Origin: Oscillospiraceae bacterium
Lineage (GTDB): Bacteria; Bacillota; Clostridia; Oscillospirales; Ruminococcaceae
Direction: 5' to 3'
Length of the DNA: 64,000 nt
Assembly (NCBI GenBank): GCA_025757985.1
Contig: CP107210.1
Span: 2,914,001 to 2,978,000, forward strand
The notes beneath the pieces are model-generated. The model was not told the DNA's origin and did no database searches. It was given only the letters and a program-made list of their open reading frames with translations. Made by a program: the position numbers and the translations under genes. This document shows positions 52,672-61,759 of the stretch, in pieces; positions within the stretch are counted from its first letter, which is position 1; each line of letters opens with the position of its first letter.

Positions 52672-54499
52672 TCCAAAAGACGTAGAGTGTATTCCGGTAG
52701 AAAACCTTGAAGTGCTGCCGAGTGGGGCAGACTGGCAGAGCCGACATCTGGAATCTGAAAGGCGAAAAGCAGAGATTCGTGACAGAATCCATAAGCAGAC
52801 AGAACAGGGGCAGAAAACGGCAAAAGATTACTTTCGTCCGGCGAAACCGACACCGTCGATTTACGACAGCGACCTGAAGCGTGTGGCGGTTTATGCCCGT
52901 GTCAGCACTTCCAGCGAAGAACAGATTTCTTCCATTGAAAACCAGACTCTATATTACACCAAAAAGATTGCAGAAACGGAAAACTGGAATTTGCAGGATA
53001 TTTACAGCGATGAAGGAAAATCGGGTACTTCACTGCGGAAACGGGATGCGTTTAAGCGCATGATGCGAGATGCCAAAGACCAGAAGATGGACTTGATTAT
53101 CTGTGCCAGCATTTCGCGGTTTGCGCGAAATTTTTCGGATTGTATGACGCAGATTGCAGCATTGAAAACCATGCACCCGGCACATCCCATTGGCGTGTAC
53201 TTTGAAACTGAAAACATCTACACGCTGAATCCAAGCAGCCAATATAGTTTGGACATTCAAGCACTTCTGGCAGATTGGGAATCGGGCAACAAGAGTCGCC
53301 GGATGATCCTTTCGTATGACCAGCGTATTATGACAGGCCAGTACCCGGTGGCCGACCTGATGGGATATCGGCATACGAAGGATGGACGGTTGGTAATTGA
53401 GCCGGAAGAAGCAAAGACGGTGCGGTTTATTTTTCTGGCGTTTATCCAGGGCTATAACTACGATCAGATCGCGGCAGTGCTGACACAGAAAAAGCGCAGC
53501 ACCCTGCGCGGTAGGCAGGAGTGGAACGGCATGATGGTGGCAAACATCATGAAAAATGAACGCCGCTGGGGTGATCTGGAAGCTAGGAAGAGCATTGTGG
53601 TAGATTACAAACTGGGCAAGGTCACGAAGAATAACGGCAATCGCTGCTCTGCCTATGTCCCGGAACATCACGAAGCGATTGTTTCCCCAGAAATCGCACG
53701 AGCTGCACATCTTGTGGCATCCAGCAGCAAAAAGTGCGGGGTGCAGGATATTGTGGTAATCCGGCAGGGAGCATTGAAAGGCTTTGTGGGCATCCATCCG
53801 AACTGGAGCGGCATCAATGCTGAAAGTATCCGCAGCCTTTGCCTGAGCACCTATCTGCCGGAAGAGGTGATGAAACTGAACGATATAGCAGAGATGAGGG
53901 CTGGGGCAACACTGGGAAAGGCACTTCAATCTGAATATATGACGGTTTCAGGTACTTGCTTTATCAACCAGAGTAGCCCGGTTATGACGATTTCTAAAAA
54001 TGGAATCCGTTTCAGCAAGGCCTGCCATAGCCGGTTGGACGACTGCGAGTATGTGGAACTGCTCTATCATCCGATTCTGCAGGTCGTGATTTTGCGAAAG
54101 AGCAATCACGGCTTTTCAACAGCGATGCACTGGAGAGATGACAATGACGTCCATAGTGCCTTTTCAGCCAGAGCGTTTTCTGGCCTGATTCTTCAAACGT
54201 TGAACTGGAAAATGAATTGCCGTTACCAGTGCCGTGGTATCTGCCGGGGTCAGGGAAATGCAAAATTTCTGATTTTTGAATTAGATGAATCCCGGATTTT
54301 GACTGGGAAAAATCAGTATGAACAAGAAAATTGTTCGATGAATCTGAAATGCCGGTTATATCGGAGTAAATGGGTTCAGAGCATTACAGTTAGTGATGTG
54401 ATGGAATCTGGTCAAGTCGTAGAAAATCCCATGATTGGTGCAATTCCAAGCAGAAATGAAGTTCAACGTGAACTGGATGATCTTTTGATGTCGATGTAG
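52649..54499 (+). CDS. Large serine recombinase with non-standard C-terminus (copy 3, mosaic)
   Basis: 616 residues with an altered N-terminal extension (MNVEGQYNPKDVECIPVENLEVL). From about 52710 to 53790 the DNA is almost identical to copy 2; from about 53790 onward it follows copy 1 (SGINAESIRSLCLSTYLPEEVMKL). A gene-conversion or crossover junction lies between. The catalytic serine and SRFARN are intact. Confidence 0.88.
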   Translation: MNVEGQYNPKDVECIPVENLEVLPSGADWQSRHLESERRKAEIRDRIHKQTEQGQKTAKDYFRPAKPTPSIYDSDLKRVAVYARVSTSSEEQISSIENQTLYYTKKIAETENWNLQDIYSDEGKSGTSLRKRDAFKRMMRDAKDQKMDLIICASISRFARNFSDCMTQIAALKTMHPAHPIGVYFETENIYTLNPSSQYSLDIQALLADWESGNKSRRMILSYDQRIMTGQYPVADLMGYRHTKDGRLVIEPEEAKTVRFIFLAFIQGYNYDQIAAVLTQKKRSTLRGRQEWNGMMVANIMKNERRWGDLEARKSIVVDYKLGKVTKNNGNRCSAYVPEHHEAIVSPEIARAAHLVASSSKKCGVQDIVVIRQGALKGFVGIHPNWSGINAESIRSLCLSTYLPEEVMKLNDIAEMRAGATLGKALQSEYMTVSGTCFINQSSPVMTISKNGIRFSKACHSRLDDCEYVELLYHPILQVVILRKSNHGFSTAMHWRDDNDVHSAFSARAFSGLILQTLNWKMNCRYQCRGICRGQGNAKFLIFELDESRILTGKNQYEQENCSMNLKCRLYRSKWVQSITVSDVMESGQVVENPMIGAIPSRNEVQRELDDLLMSM

Positions 54500-54513
54500 G
54501 AGGAACTTATAGA

Positions 54514-55338
54514 ATGGAAGAACAAAGCAGGGCGCAGGAACTGAGCGTTCGGGAAATCTCCTTGATTCGTGAACTTGCACAGATACGGAAAGAACATAAA
54601 AGAGAACTGGAGTACGAAAAGTTCGATGGCTATGAACTTCCGCCGCGCACCCAGTTTTCCATGCTGAATAAGCCAGCAGTAAGCATAAAATATGGTGTTA
54701 TGAAATTTAATATGGCGTGCATTCGGCTTTTTGAAGGAATCAAGTATGTCCTTCCGATTTTGCACCCTAATAAGAAGCGGCTTGCGTTGATTATGTGCCC
54801 GGAAGAGGACAGCGCGTCTGTTGAATGGGCACGACAGAAAGGCGAAAACTGGGTGAATAAGGATATTACATCATTGGAATTTGTAGAAAATATCTTCAGG
54901 CTCATGAACTGGAATCGGGAATGCCGTTATAAAGTGCTTGGACGAGTGGCTAATTCAGATCAGGGCCTTTGTATGTTGTTCGATCTGGAAGAAGCAATCA
55001 TGTTCACACCGAAGCCACAGGAATATGCGGACCCGCTTACTGGCGAAATGAAGAAAAAACAGATGAAATTCTTCCCGGATACTTATAGGAATCGCATCGG
55101 AAAATCTTATAATGACTACATTGCAGATCATCAGATGAACATGTTTGAGGATTTTATTGGATATCAGGGGTCAGCAGTATTGGATGAGCCAGTACGGGAG
55201 GAAGATTCATTTTCAAAAGAGTCGATGTCCCAAGAAAGCGAAATCTCTGAAAATATATTACTGCCGGATTTAGCAAAACAGTCTGAAAGTATAGAACAGC
55301 AGAGCGGTGAGATTGCTGAGAGAGGAATGCCAACATGA
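54514..55338 (+). CDS. Block B shared-domain protein, 274 residues (copy 3)
   Basis: Same layout as the copy 2 protein, with a different acidic tail (REEDSFSKESMSQESE). Stop overlaps the next start by 4 bases. Confidence 0.75.
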   Translation: MEEQSRAQELSVREISLIRELAQIRKEHKRELEYEKFDGYELPPRTQFSMLNKPAVSIKYGVMKFNMACIRLFEGIKYVLPILHPNKKRLALIMCPEEDSASVEWARQKGENWVNKDITSLEFVENIFRLMNWNRECRYKVLGRVANSDQGLCMLFDLEEAIMFTPKPQEYADPLTGEMKKKQMKFFPDTYRNRIGKSYNDYIADHQMNMFEDFIGYQGSAVLDEPVREEDSFSKESMSQESEISENILLPDLAKQSESIEQQSGEIAERGMPT

Positions 55339-55700
55339 GTTCTGAGCGAATTATGAATTTGCTGGTGACGATTCCGGCGGAAAGTCGGAGAATGAATGTG
55401 GGGAAAGATGTTATCCGTATTCTTGGAAGTCCGGCCTATATTTGCATTTTGCAGAGGAAAGATCGGCAGTCTATTGCAATTACGCCATGTGCTGCCGAAC
55501 ATCCAATGTCCTTTAAGGTCCCGGACAGGCTGCTGACCGACGGACAGTGCCGGATGAGGATCAATGGAGTACAGTTCGTCCAGGCGTTATTAGAGGCAAA
55601 TGGTCTTGCTGCAGGGAAAGACTATCAGTTTAAGGGAAGGTATGAAGCTGAGAAAAACGCAGTTATCATATCGCTTGAAAAAGATGAACGGGAATGTTAG
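55335..55700 (+). CDS. Block B shared-domain protein, 121 residues (copy 3)
   Basis: Short version of the shared domain (VGKDVIRILGSPAYICILQRKD ... GRYEAEKNAVIISLEKDEREC). It ends 8 residues earlier than in copy 2. Confidence 0.7.
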   Translation: MSSERIMNLLVTIPAESRRMNVGKDVIRILGSPAYICILQRKDRQSIAITPCAAEHPMSFKVPDRLLTDGQCRMRINGVQFVQALLEANGLAAGKDYQFKGRYEAEKNAVIISLEKDEREC

Positions 55701-55818
55701 AAAAGACGGAAAAATCTGGAATACAGGTGTGGCACTATTGAAATATTTTGCTGGCCTGAATTCAAATCAGAATGGGCAATATGGACAAATCTATGCTGAA
55801 AAGTTTACATCTGCCTGC

Positions 55819-55847
55819 TTGATATGCAAGGTGTTTTATGGTAAGAT
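55819..55847 (+). promoter_or_regulatory. Promoter of the Rpn-like gene
   Basis: TTGATA (55819-55824), 17 bases, TAAGAT (55842-55847). The same promoter stands before the remnant in copy 2. Confidence 0.65.
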
Positions 55848-55907
55848 GAAAGCACAATAGGGATAGTATATGCTCCTGTTGACCCTGCTGTAAGGAAGTG
55901 AATGCCG

Positions 55908-56897
55908 ATGGAAAATCAGCTTGCTCATGCGATAACGCAGACGGAATACGATTTGAGTTATGATAAGGCTGCCAAGAAGCTGCTGGCCAACAAACAGATT
56001 CTGGCGCAGATTATGAAGAACTGCGTGAATGAGTACAGCGCCTGCTCCGTAGACGAAATTGCAGAGAAGTATATCGAAGGAACTCCAGAAGTGGGTACAG
56101 TTGGCGTTCATGTTGATGATACAAACAGACCCAAGAAAACTTCTGACGTAATTGCTGGTAGCAATAATGAGGATTCTACGCTGACTGAGGGAACCATCAA
56201 TTATGATGTTCGGTTCGATGCAATCGCACCAGCATCAGAAGGTTCTGCTGAACAGAAAGATGTGATACGTCTTATTATCAATGTAGAAGCGCAGACCGCT
56301 TTTAATCCGGGGTACCCTTTGACGAAGCGTGCAATCTATTATTGCAGCAGAATGATCTCTGCACAGCACGGCCCGATATTCACGAACTCAGAGTATGGGA
56401 AAATCCGAAAAGTGTACTCTATCTGGGTTTGTACACATCCAACTAAAGAGTTTCAGAATACTCTGATTCGTTATTCCATTCGGCCAGAGCAGTTGATTGG
56501 AAATGCTGTTGAAAAATCAGAAAACTATGATTTGATGAGCGTTGTAACGATTTGTCTGGGAGAGTCGGGTACAGAAAACTATACAGGTATTGTGAAATTT
56601 ATGGATGTGCTGCTCTCTTCATCCAGAGCAGCTACTGAGAAAAAGGAAATTCTTGAAGAAGAATTTGGCGTTGCAATGAACGAAGATCTGGAAAGAGAGG
56701 TGCTTGTTATGTGTAACCTTAGTCAGGGCGTAAAGGCCGAAGGCAGAGAAGAAGGCATTAGCATTGGTGAGATGCGGATGCTGGTGCAGCTTGTTCGAGA
56801 CGGCGATTTAAAAATGGAACGTGCCGCTGAAAAGGCAAAAATGACAGTGGAGCAGTTTAAGAAAGTGATGGAAAACACTCCACTGCAGGCAGTCTAA
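55908..56897 (+). CDS. Rpn-like PD-(D/E)XK nuclease family transposase
   Basis: A 329-residue member of the PD-(D/E)XK nuclease-family transposase (Rpn) group. The nuclease core is in the middle: YDVRFDAIAP supplies the aspartate and RLIINVEAQ the E-x-Q motif, followed by YCSRMI. The C-terminus is a helical tail (GREEGISIGEMRMLVQLV ... MTVEQFKKVM). ATG at 55908 has AGGAAG 9 bases upstream. Rpn proteins cleave DNA and promote recombination in the characterised cases. It occupies the cargo slot of this copy. Confidence 0.83.
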   Translation: MENQLAHAITQTEYDLSYDKAAKKLLANKQILAQIMKNCVNEYSACSVDEIAEKYIEGTPEVGTVGVHVDDTNRPKKTSDVIAGSNNEDSTLTEGTINYDVRFDAIAPASEGSAEQKDVIRLIINVEAQTAFNPGYPLTKRAIYYCSRMISAQHGPIFTNSEYGKIRKVYSIWVCTHPTKEFQNTLIRYSIRPEQLIGNAVEKSENYDLMSVVTICLGESGTENYTGIVKFMDVLLSSSRAATEKKEILEEEFGVAMNEDLEREVLVMCNLSQGVKAEGREEGISIGEMRMLVQLVRDGDLKMERAAEKAKMTVEQFKKVMENTPLQAV

Positions 56898-56921
56898 GAT
56901 AAAATCATATAGAGAAAACAG

Positions 56922-56978
56922 TTAAGCCCTACAAGGCTCAGATCGGTTCGGAACCGACTGAAAACCTTGTAGGGCTTA
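56922..56978 (+). terminator. Terminator at the end of block B (copy 3)
   Basis: TAAGCCCTACAAGG pairs with CCTTGTAGGGCTTA, with an inner CGGTTC/GAACCG stem, then eight T residues. Confidence 0.85.
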
Positions 56979-57005
56979 TTTTTTTGCGATTTTTCAAATT
57001 TATTT

Positions 57006-57902
57006 GTGAAAAAAGTTGTCCAAGACTTGACATCGGGCGGCGGATACTGCCTTCCGAAAGATACCAAGCAGCTGCTGGCAAACTATGCAGACGTGCCAGA
57101 AAATCTGATTGAAGCTATTGTGGAATCCAACCGTACCCGTAAAGACTTCATCGCCGACCGTGTTCTGAAGCTGGCTGGTTACTACGGCTATGACGAGGAC
57201 AACGAATACGATGAGAAGCAGGAGAAGTCTGTGACCATCGGCGTGTACCGTCTGACCATGAAGAGCAATAGTGATAACTTCCGCCAGAGTTCTATCAGCA
57301 ATTTGCAGAAAATGGCTGAAACGCTGGTATGGGTACAGGAGAATAACATCAACGACCTGACAGAACTGAACAATCTGTGTAAAACTGCGCAGGCCAATGC
57401 GCAGGCAGCGTATGAACGACTGTCACAGGCAGAGGATGAACTGTACAAAATCAATGAACAGATTCATTATGCGGGGCAGTACCTTTCTACAAAAGAGGTT
57501 CAGCAGCAATTTACGAAAGCAATTCTCAAGAAAAAATTCCGTGCAGAGCATTCCAAGGAATTGGATGCCTATGCAGAATCCGTGAAATACTTCCGGGAAG
57601 AAAACGATGGAAAGCTGCCATCGCTGAAATCTTTAAAAAAACGGAAAGAAGAACTGACCAAAGAAATCGCGGAGAGGAAAAAGGCATATGCTCCCTTGCG
57701 GGAAGAATCCAAGCGTCTGGAAATTGCATCGGATAATGTGTACAGCATCTTCCGAAAAACCAATGAGATGAAATCCGACCTTGCATGGAAACGCGAGTGG
57801 GAGACCAAAGTCCGCGAAAAGGCAAGGCAGGAGCAGGCTCGACAGGAACCGCGCGTACGTCAACCGAAACGTAAGAAGCGCAGCTATGATATGAGCCTGT
57901 AA
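57006..57902 (+). pseudogene. Chimera: ugd middle fragment fused to relaxase C-terminus
   Basis: From about 57035 to 57296 the frame encodes the central/C-terminal part of UDP-glucose 6-dehydrogenase ([53 protein letters not shown]) with the catalytic Cys. At 57297 it passes in frame into the relaxase coiled-coil tail ([15 protein letters not shown] ... KKRSYDMSL). The frame could be translated from GTG at 57006 as 298 residues, but neither activity would be complete. The join shows a microhomology of about 4 bases (ATCAG). Confidence 0.85.
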
Positions 57903-58006
57903 TCAGCAGGGTCTTCCACCCCGCACCCCGGAACCCTGCCGGATGTGTAAGCCCATGCAGGACTTTCCCATTTGGCAAGGACTTTTGAAAACGATTAGGA
58001 GGAAGT

Positions 58007-58708
58007 TTGAGTAAAGAGTACATCAAGGCACAAACCCCACTGCCCGCGTATTTTCCTTATCCGAAATTTCTGCTGCAGATGAGCCTGTCCCATACAGCGC
58101 GGCTAACATATGTTTTGCTGCTGGACCGCATGACCCTTTCGCAGAAGAATGGCTGGGTGGATGTGCAGGGCCGGGCATATGTGCTCTATCCGTTGGCAGG
58201 GCTGGCGGAAGATCTTCAGAGCAGCATTTCCAGTGTCACCCGTGCCCTGCGGGAACTGGAAGCCGCACGGCTGATCGAACGGCGGTCCAATGGCTTTTCC
58301 AAGCCAAACCAGATATTTCTCGGCGTTCCCCGGACTGCGCAGAAATGCGCAGTCGAGATGGTCAAAAATGAGCAGCCTGATTGCTCAAAAGTGAGCAATA
58401 CGATTGCGCAAAACTGCACATCGAACCAAATAAATAAGAACAACCTAAGATTGAACCAACTGAGTAGAACCAAAGAAGCATATGGGCGTTATCGGAATGT
58501 CTATCTGGAAGATTATTCAGAACTGAAAATGGAAATTGCAGAGTTAGATTCCCTGATTGATGACCTTTCAATCTATATGCAGTCTACAGGCAGGAAGTAC
58601 GCAGACCATGCGGCGACCCTGCGTAGCTGGTCAGCACGGAAGAAAAGACAACAGAAACCGGGAGCAGGCATCCCGGACTATACCTACAACAAGGAGGAAA
58701 GTTTATGA
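58007..58708 (+). CDS. RepA_N-type replication initiator (copy 3)
   Basis: 233 residues, TTG start behind AGGAGG as in copy 2. Differences cluster after residue 100 (NQIFLGVPRTAQKCAVE for NQVFLSFPSTAQKCTVE). Confidence 0.86.
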   Translation: MSKEYIKAQTPLPAYFPYPKFLLQMSLSHTARLTYVLLLDRMTLSQKNGWVDVQGRAYVLYPLAGLAEDLQSSISSVTRALRELEAARLIERRSNGFSKPNQIFLGVPRTAQKCAVEMVKNEQPDCSKVSNTIAQNCTSNQINKNNLRLNQLSRTKEAYGRYRNVYLEDYSELKMEIAELDSLIDDLSIYMQSTGRKYADHAATLRSWSARKKRQQKPGAGIPDYTYNKEESL

Positions 58709-59541
58709 CGGAAACGATCCAGACAGCGATGGACAGGCTTATGACGATCTCTATGGAACCGCAGGACTATGTTGCAGAAGATGGGCTGCTGTACTGCGGC
58801 AGCTGCAAAACTCCCAAGGAAGCGTTCTTTCCGAATGGCAAAAAACTGTTTGGGCGTGACCGCCATCCGGCTGAATGCCGGTGCAGGCAGGCTACAAGGG
58901 AAAAGCAAGAGAAAGAAGAACGTGCAAGGATGCATTACGAGAAAGTGCAGCGGCTGAAGCTGCAGGGTTTTACCGACTGGGCGATGCAGCACTGGACATT
59001 TGCAGACGATCACGGGCAAAATCCACAGATGCAGCTGGCACAGCGGTATGTGGCCCACTGGCCGGAAATGCGGGAAAAGAATGTGGGGCTGCTGCTCTGG
59101 GGCGGTGTTGGTACAGGCAAGAGTTTTATGGCGGGTTGCATTGCCAATGCCCTGATGGAACAGGAAGTGGCCGTCTGCATGACGAATTTTGCCCGAATCA
59201 TGAATGAACTGAATAACGCCTTTTCCGGGCGGAATGAAGTCGTGGACAGGCTCTGCGGCTATCCGTTGCTTGTCATTGACGATTTCGGCATGGAGCGGGA
59301 CACGGAATATGCGCTGGAGCAGATTTACAACATTATCGACAGCCGTTACCGCAGCAGGAAACCACTGATCGTTACCACGAACCTGACCCTGACGGAGTTG
59401 AAGAATCCGCAGGATACCGCACACGCCCGTATCTATGACCGTCTGCTGGAACTGTGTACCCCGATTGCCTGCACAGGCCCCAGCATGAGAAAGGATATAG
59501 GACAGGCAAAATTGAACTTGCTGAAAACACTTCTGGCTTGA
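58705..59541 (+). CDS. DnaC/IstB-like ATPase (copy 3)
   Basis: 278 residues, nearly identical to copy 2; Walker motifs intact (GGVGTGKSF, LLVIDDFGMERD). Confidence 0.9.
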   Translation: MTETIQTAMDRLMTISMEPQDYVAEDGLLYCGSCKTPKEAFFPNGKKLFGRDRHPAECRCRQATREKQEKEERARMHYEKVQRLKLQGFTDWAMQHWTFADDHGQNPQMQLAQRYVAHWPEMREKNVGLLLWGGVGTGKSFMAGCIANALMEQEVAVCMTNFARIMNELNNAFSGRNEVVDRLCGYPLLVIDDFGMERDTEYALEQIYNIIDSRYRSRKPLIVTTNLTLTELKNPQDTAHARIYDRLLELCTPIACTGPSMRKDIGQAKLNLLKTLLA

Positions 59542-59556
59542 ATTGGAGGAACGCGA

Positions 59557-59832
59557 TTGAAAGAAAACGGCAGAATGAATTGGCTGGAGCAGGTCCACCA
59601 GATGAAGAACCGGGACATTCGCACGATTGAACAGTCTGAACTGGAGGAACTGCCGCAGGATGCAGTGGAACACGGACTGCCGCAGGAGGAAAGGCTGAAA
59701 AATCTGCTGGATAAGGTCCGAAATCCTTATTGCTATCTGGACAACGGAATTATTGTGAAGCTGAATTTCGCACCGAGAGGGAGCAGTACACTGTCTGAGT
59801 GCATTGGCAGGTGTTTTCAATCGGCCAGCTGA
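59557..59832 (+). CDS. TnpW-like small transposon protein (copy 3)
   Basis: 91 residues from TTG at 59557 with GGAGG upstream (KENGRMNWLEQVHQMKNRD ... IGRCFQSAS). The 59833-60069 gap is again conserved but without a clear gene. Confidence 0.72.
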   Translation: MKENGRMNWLEQVHQMKNRDIRTIEQSELEELPQDAVEHGLPQEERLKNLLDKVRNPYCYLDNGIIVKLNFAPRGSSTLSECIGRCFQSAS

Positions 59833-60069
59833 AAAGGCAGAGAAACTTTCGGCAAGCTGCTGAAAAAACACGCAGAAAAATTTCACACTTTAATGCGATA
59901 AAGCACTGGACAAAAGATGATGATTCTGGTAAGCTGTTTACGGGTAAGAAAATAGGAATGTGCAAACTGAGCAGAACTTGCTCGGTAGGCTTGTTCTACA
60001 TAGAAAATGTGGAGCCTTTCGCTTCTCTGACGAACAGTATTGCCGATTCGTTAAGGAGGTGGAAGGCTT

Positions 60070-61743
60070 TTGTTATACCCTGATATGAATTTGCAGAAGA
60101 GAACACAGCAAAATACAACCCGATACCGTACAGCCTTGTACTTGCGCTTGTCTCGTGAGGATGGCGATAAGACAGAGAGCGACAGCATTGCAAACCAGCG
60201 CACACTACTGGAAGCCTATGCCATAGACCACCCGGAACTGTGCATCGTGGATGAGTTTGTGGACGATGGTTACTCCGGCTCGAACTTTGAACGGCCTGCG
60301 TTCCAAAACCTGTTCAGGGAGCTGGAGCAAGGAACCATCAACTGCATTCTGGTCAAAGATTTATCCCGATTCGGGCGAAACTATATTGAAGTGGGACGCT
60401 ATCTGGAACGTATTTTCCCGGTCATGCGGGTCCGGCTGATTGCAGTGACGGATAATTATGACAGCCAATCTGCGTGGAAGACCAGCGATTCCATCATGGT
60501 TCCGATGCGGAACTTGCTCAACGATGCCTACTGCCGGGATATTTCCGTCAAAATCAAGAGTCAGCTTGCGGTAAAGCGGAAGCGCGGCGATTTTGTGGGG
60601 AGCTTTGCAGCGTATGGATACCAGAAGGACCCCGGCAATCATACCAAGCTGATCGTGGACGAACTGGCAGCGGAAACAGTGCAAGATATTTTCCGCTGGA
60701 AGATCAGTGGCATGAATAATCAGAGCATCGCAAATCGTTTGAATGCGAAAATGGTACCGTCCCCAGCTGCACGAAAGCTGCAGAGCGGTGCAAAGCTGAG
60801 CCTGCACTTCCGCAAGAGCGATGAGCCGCCGTGGTCTGCCAAGGCGGTGGACCGCATTCTGCACAACGAGGTCTATATCGGAAAACTGGTGCAGGGAAAG
60901 ACAAGGAGACTGGACTATCGCTCCAAAAAGAAAATGAACGTGCCGATGCGGGACTGGGTAATCGTGGACAACACCCATGAAGCAATCATTCCGGCAGAGA
61001 AGTTTGAACTGGTGCAGCGGATTCTGGAAACCGAAACACGCAGGCCGAACGATGCCGAAACGGTGGCCCTGTTTGCAGGCTTTCTCTACTGTGGGGACTG
61101 CGGCAGCCGGCTGGTGCGCAGGTCGGCCAGCTATAAGGGAAAGCGGTATATCTATTATCAGTGCTCCGGCAGCAAGCAGAACAAGGGCAGCTGCACGAGC
61201 CATAACCTACGGGATGAAAAGCTCTATAACATTGTGCGGAATGCGCTCCAGATGCAGATCCAGATCGTGATGGAGGAAGCAGAGTTTGTAGAAAGCATCC
61301 GGCAGGCCCAGCAGGAACCCTACCGTGTGCGGCGTATCGAACGGCAGATTCGGCAGCTGACTGCAGAAAAGGCCCATACCCAGGGCATTAAGGAAAAATT
61401 GTATGGGGATTACGCAGAGGAAATCCTCACACGGGAGGATTTTCTGAACTACAACGAACTGTACAGCAAGCGGATTGAAGAGTATGACCACAAAATCACA
61501 GAACTGGAAGCGGAACAGCGAAATTTACAGACTGCCCCGAATGCGTATCCATTTCTGGACGTGTACCGTAAGTATCGGAAACTGGAAGAGATCACCCGTC
61601 CGATGGTCGTGGAACTGATTGAGAAAATCGAAGTGTATGAGGGCAATCGAGTAGAAATTACGTTCCGATTCCACGATGAAATTGCGGACCTGCTGGAAGA
61701 ACTGCATCAAAAGCAGATGGGGCAGCGTGAAGTGTCTGCTTAA
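60070..61743 (+). CDS. Large serine recombinase SR1 (copy 3)
   Basis: 557 residues, TTG start behind AAGGAGG. The first 15 residues differ from copy 2 (MNLQKRTQQNTTRYRT); catalytic S28 and zinc ribbon intact. Confidence 0.93.
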   Translation: MLYPDMNLQKRTQQNTTRYRTALYLRLSREDGDKTESDSIANQRTLLEAYAIDHPELCIVDEFVDDGYSGSNFERPAFQNLFRELEQGTINCILVKDLSRFGRNYIEVGRYLERIFPVMRVRLIAVTDNYDSQSAWKTSDSIMVPMRNLLNDAYCRDISVKIKSQLAVKRKRGDFVGSFAAYGYQKDPGNHTKLIVDELAAETVQDIFRWKISGMNNQSIANRLNAKMVPSPAARKLQSGAKLSLHFRKSDEPPWSAKAVDRILHNEVYIGKLVQGKTRRLDYRSKKKMNVPMRDWVIVDNTHEAIIPAEKFELVQRILETETRRPNDAETVALFAGFLYCGDCGSRLVRRSASYKGKRYIYYQCSGSKQNKGSCTSHNLRDEKLYNIVRNALQMQIQIVMEEAEFVESIRQAQQEPYRVRRIERQIRQLTAEKAHTQGIKEKLYGDYAEEILTREDFLNYNELYSKRIEEYDHKITELEAEQRNLQTAPNAYPFLDVYRKYRKLEEITRPMVVELIEKIEVYEGNRVEITFRFHDEIADLLEELHQKQMGQREVSA

Positions 61744-61759
61744 AAGGAGGCTGTGACTT

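Larger units (their letters stand above)
50936..57034 (+). mobile_element. Element copy 3, block B
   Basis: It begins at CCTTTCAAATGCCC, which in copies 1 and 2 is the sequence just upstream of Xre, and ends shortly after the terminator at 56978. Xre is missing. The right edge abuts a ugd fragment. Confidence 0.75.

Noticed and set aside
58684..59886. 400-codon open frame on the minus strand
   Set aside because: Antisense of the DnaC-like and TnpW-like genes, no recognisable domain.
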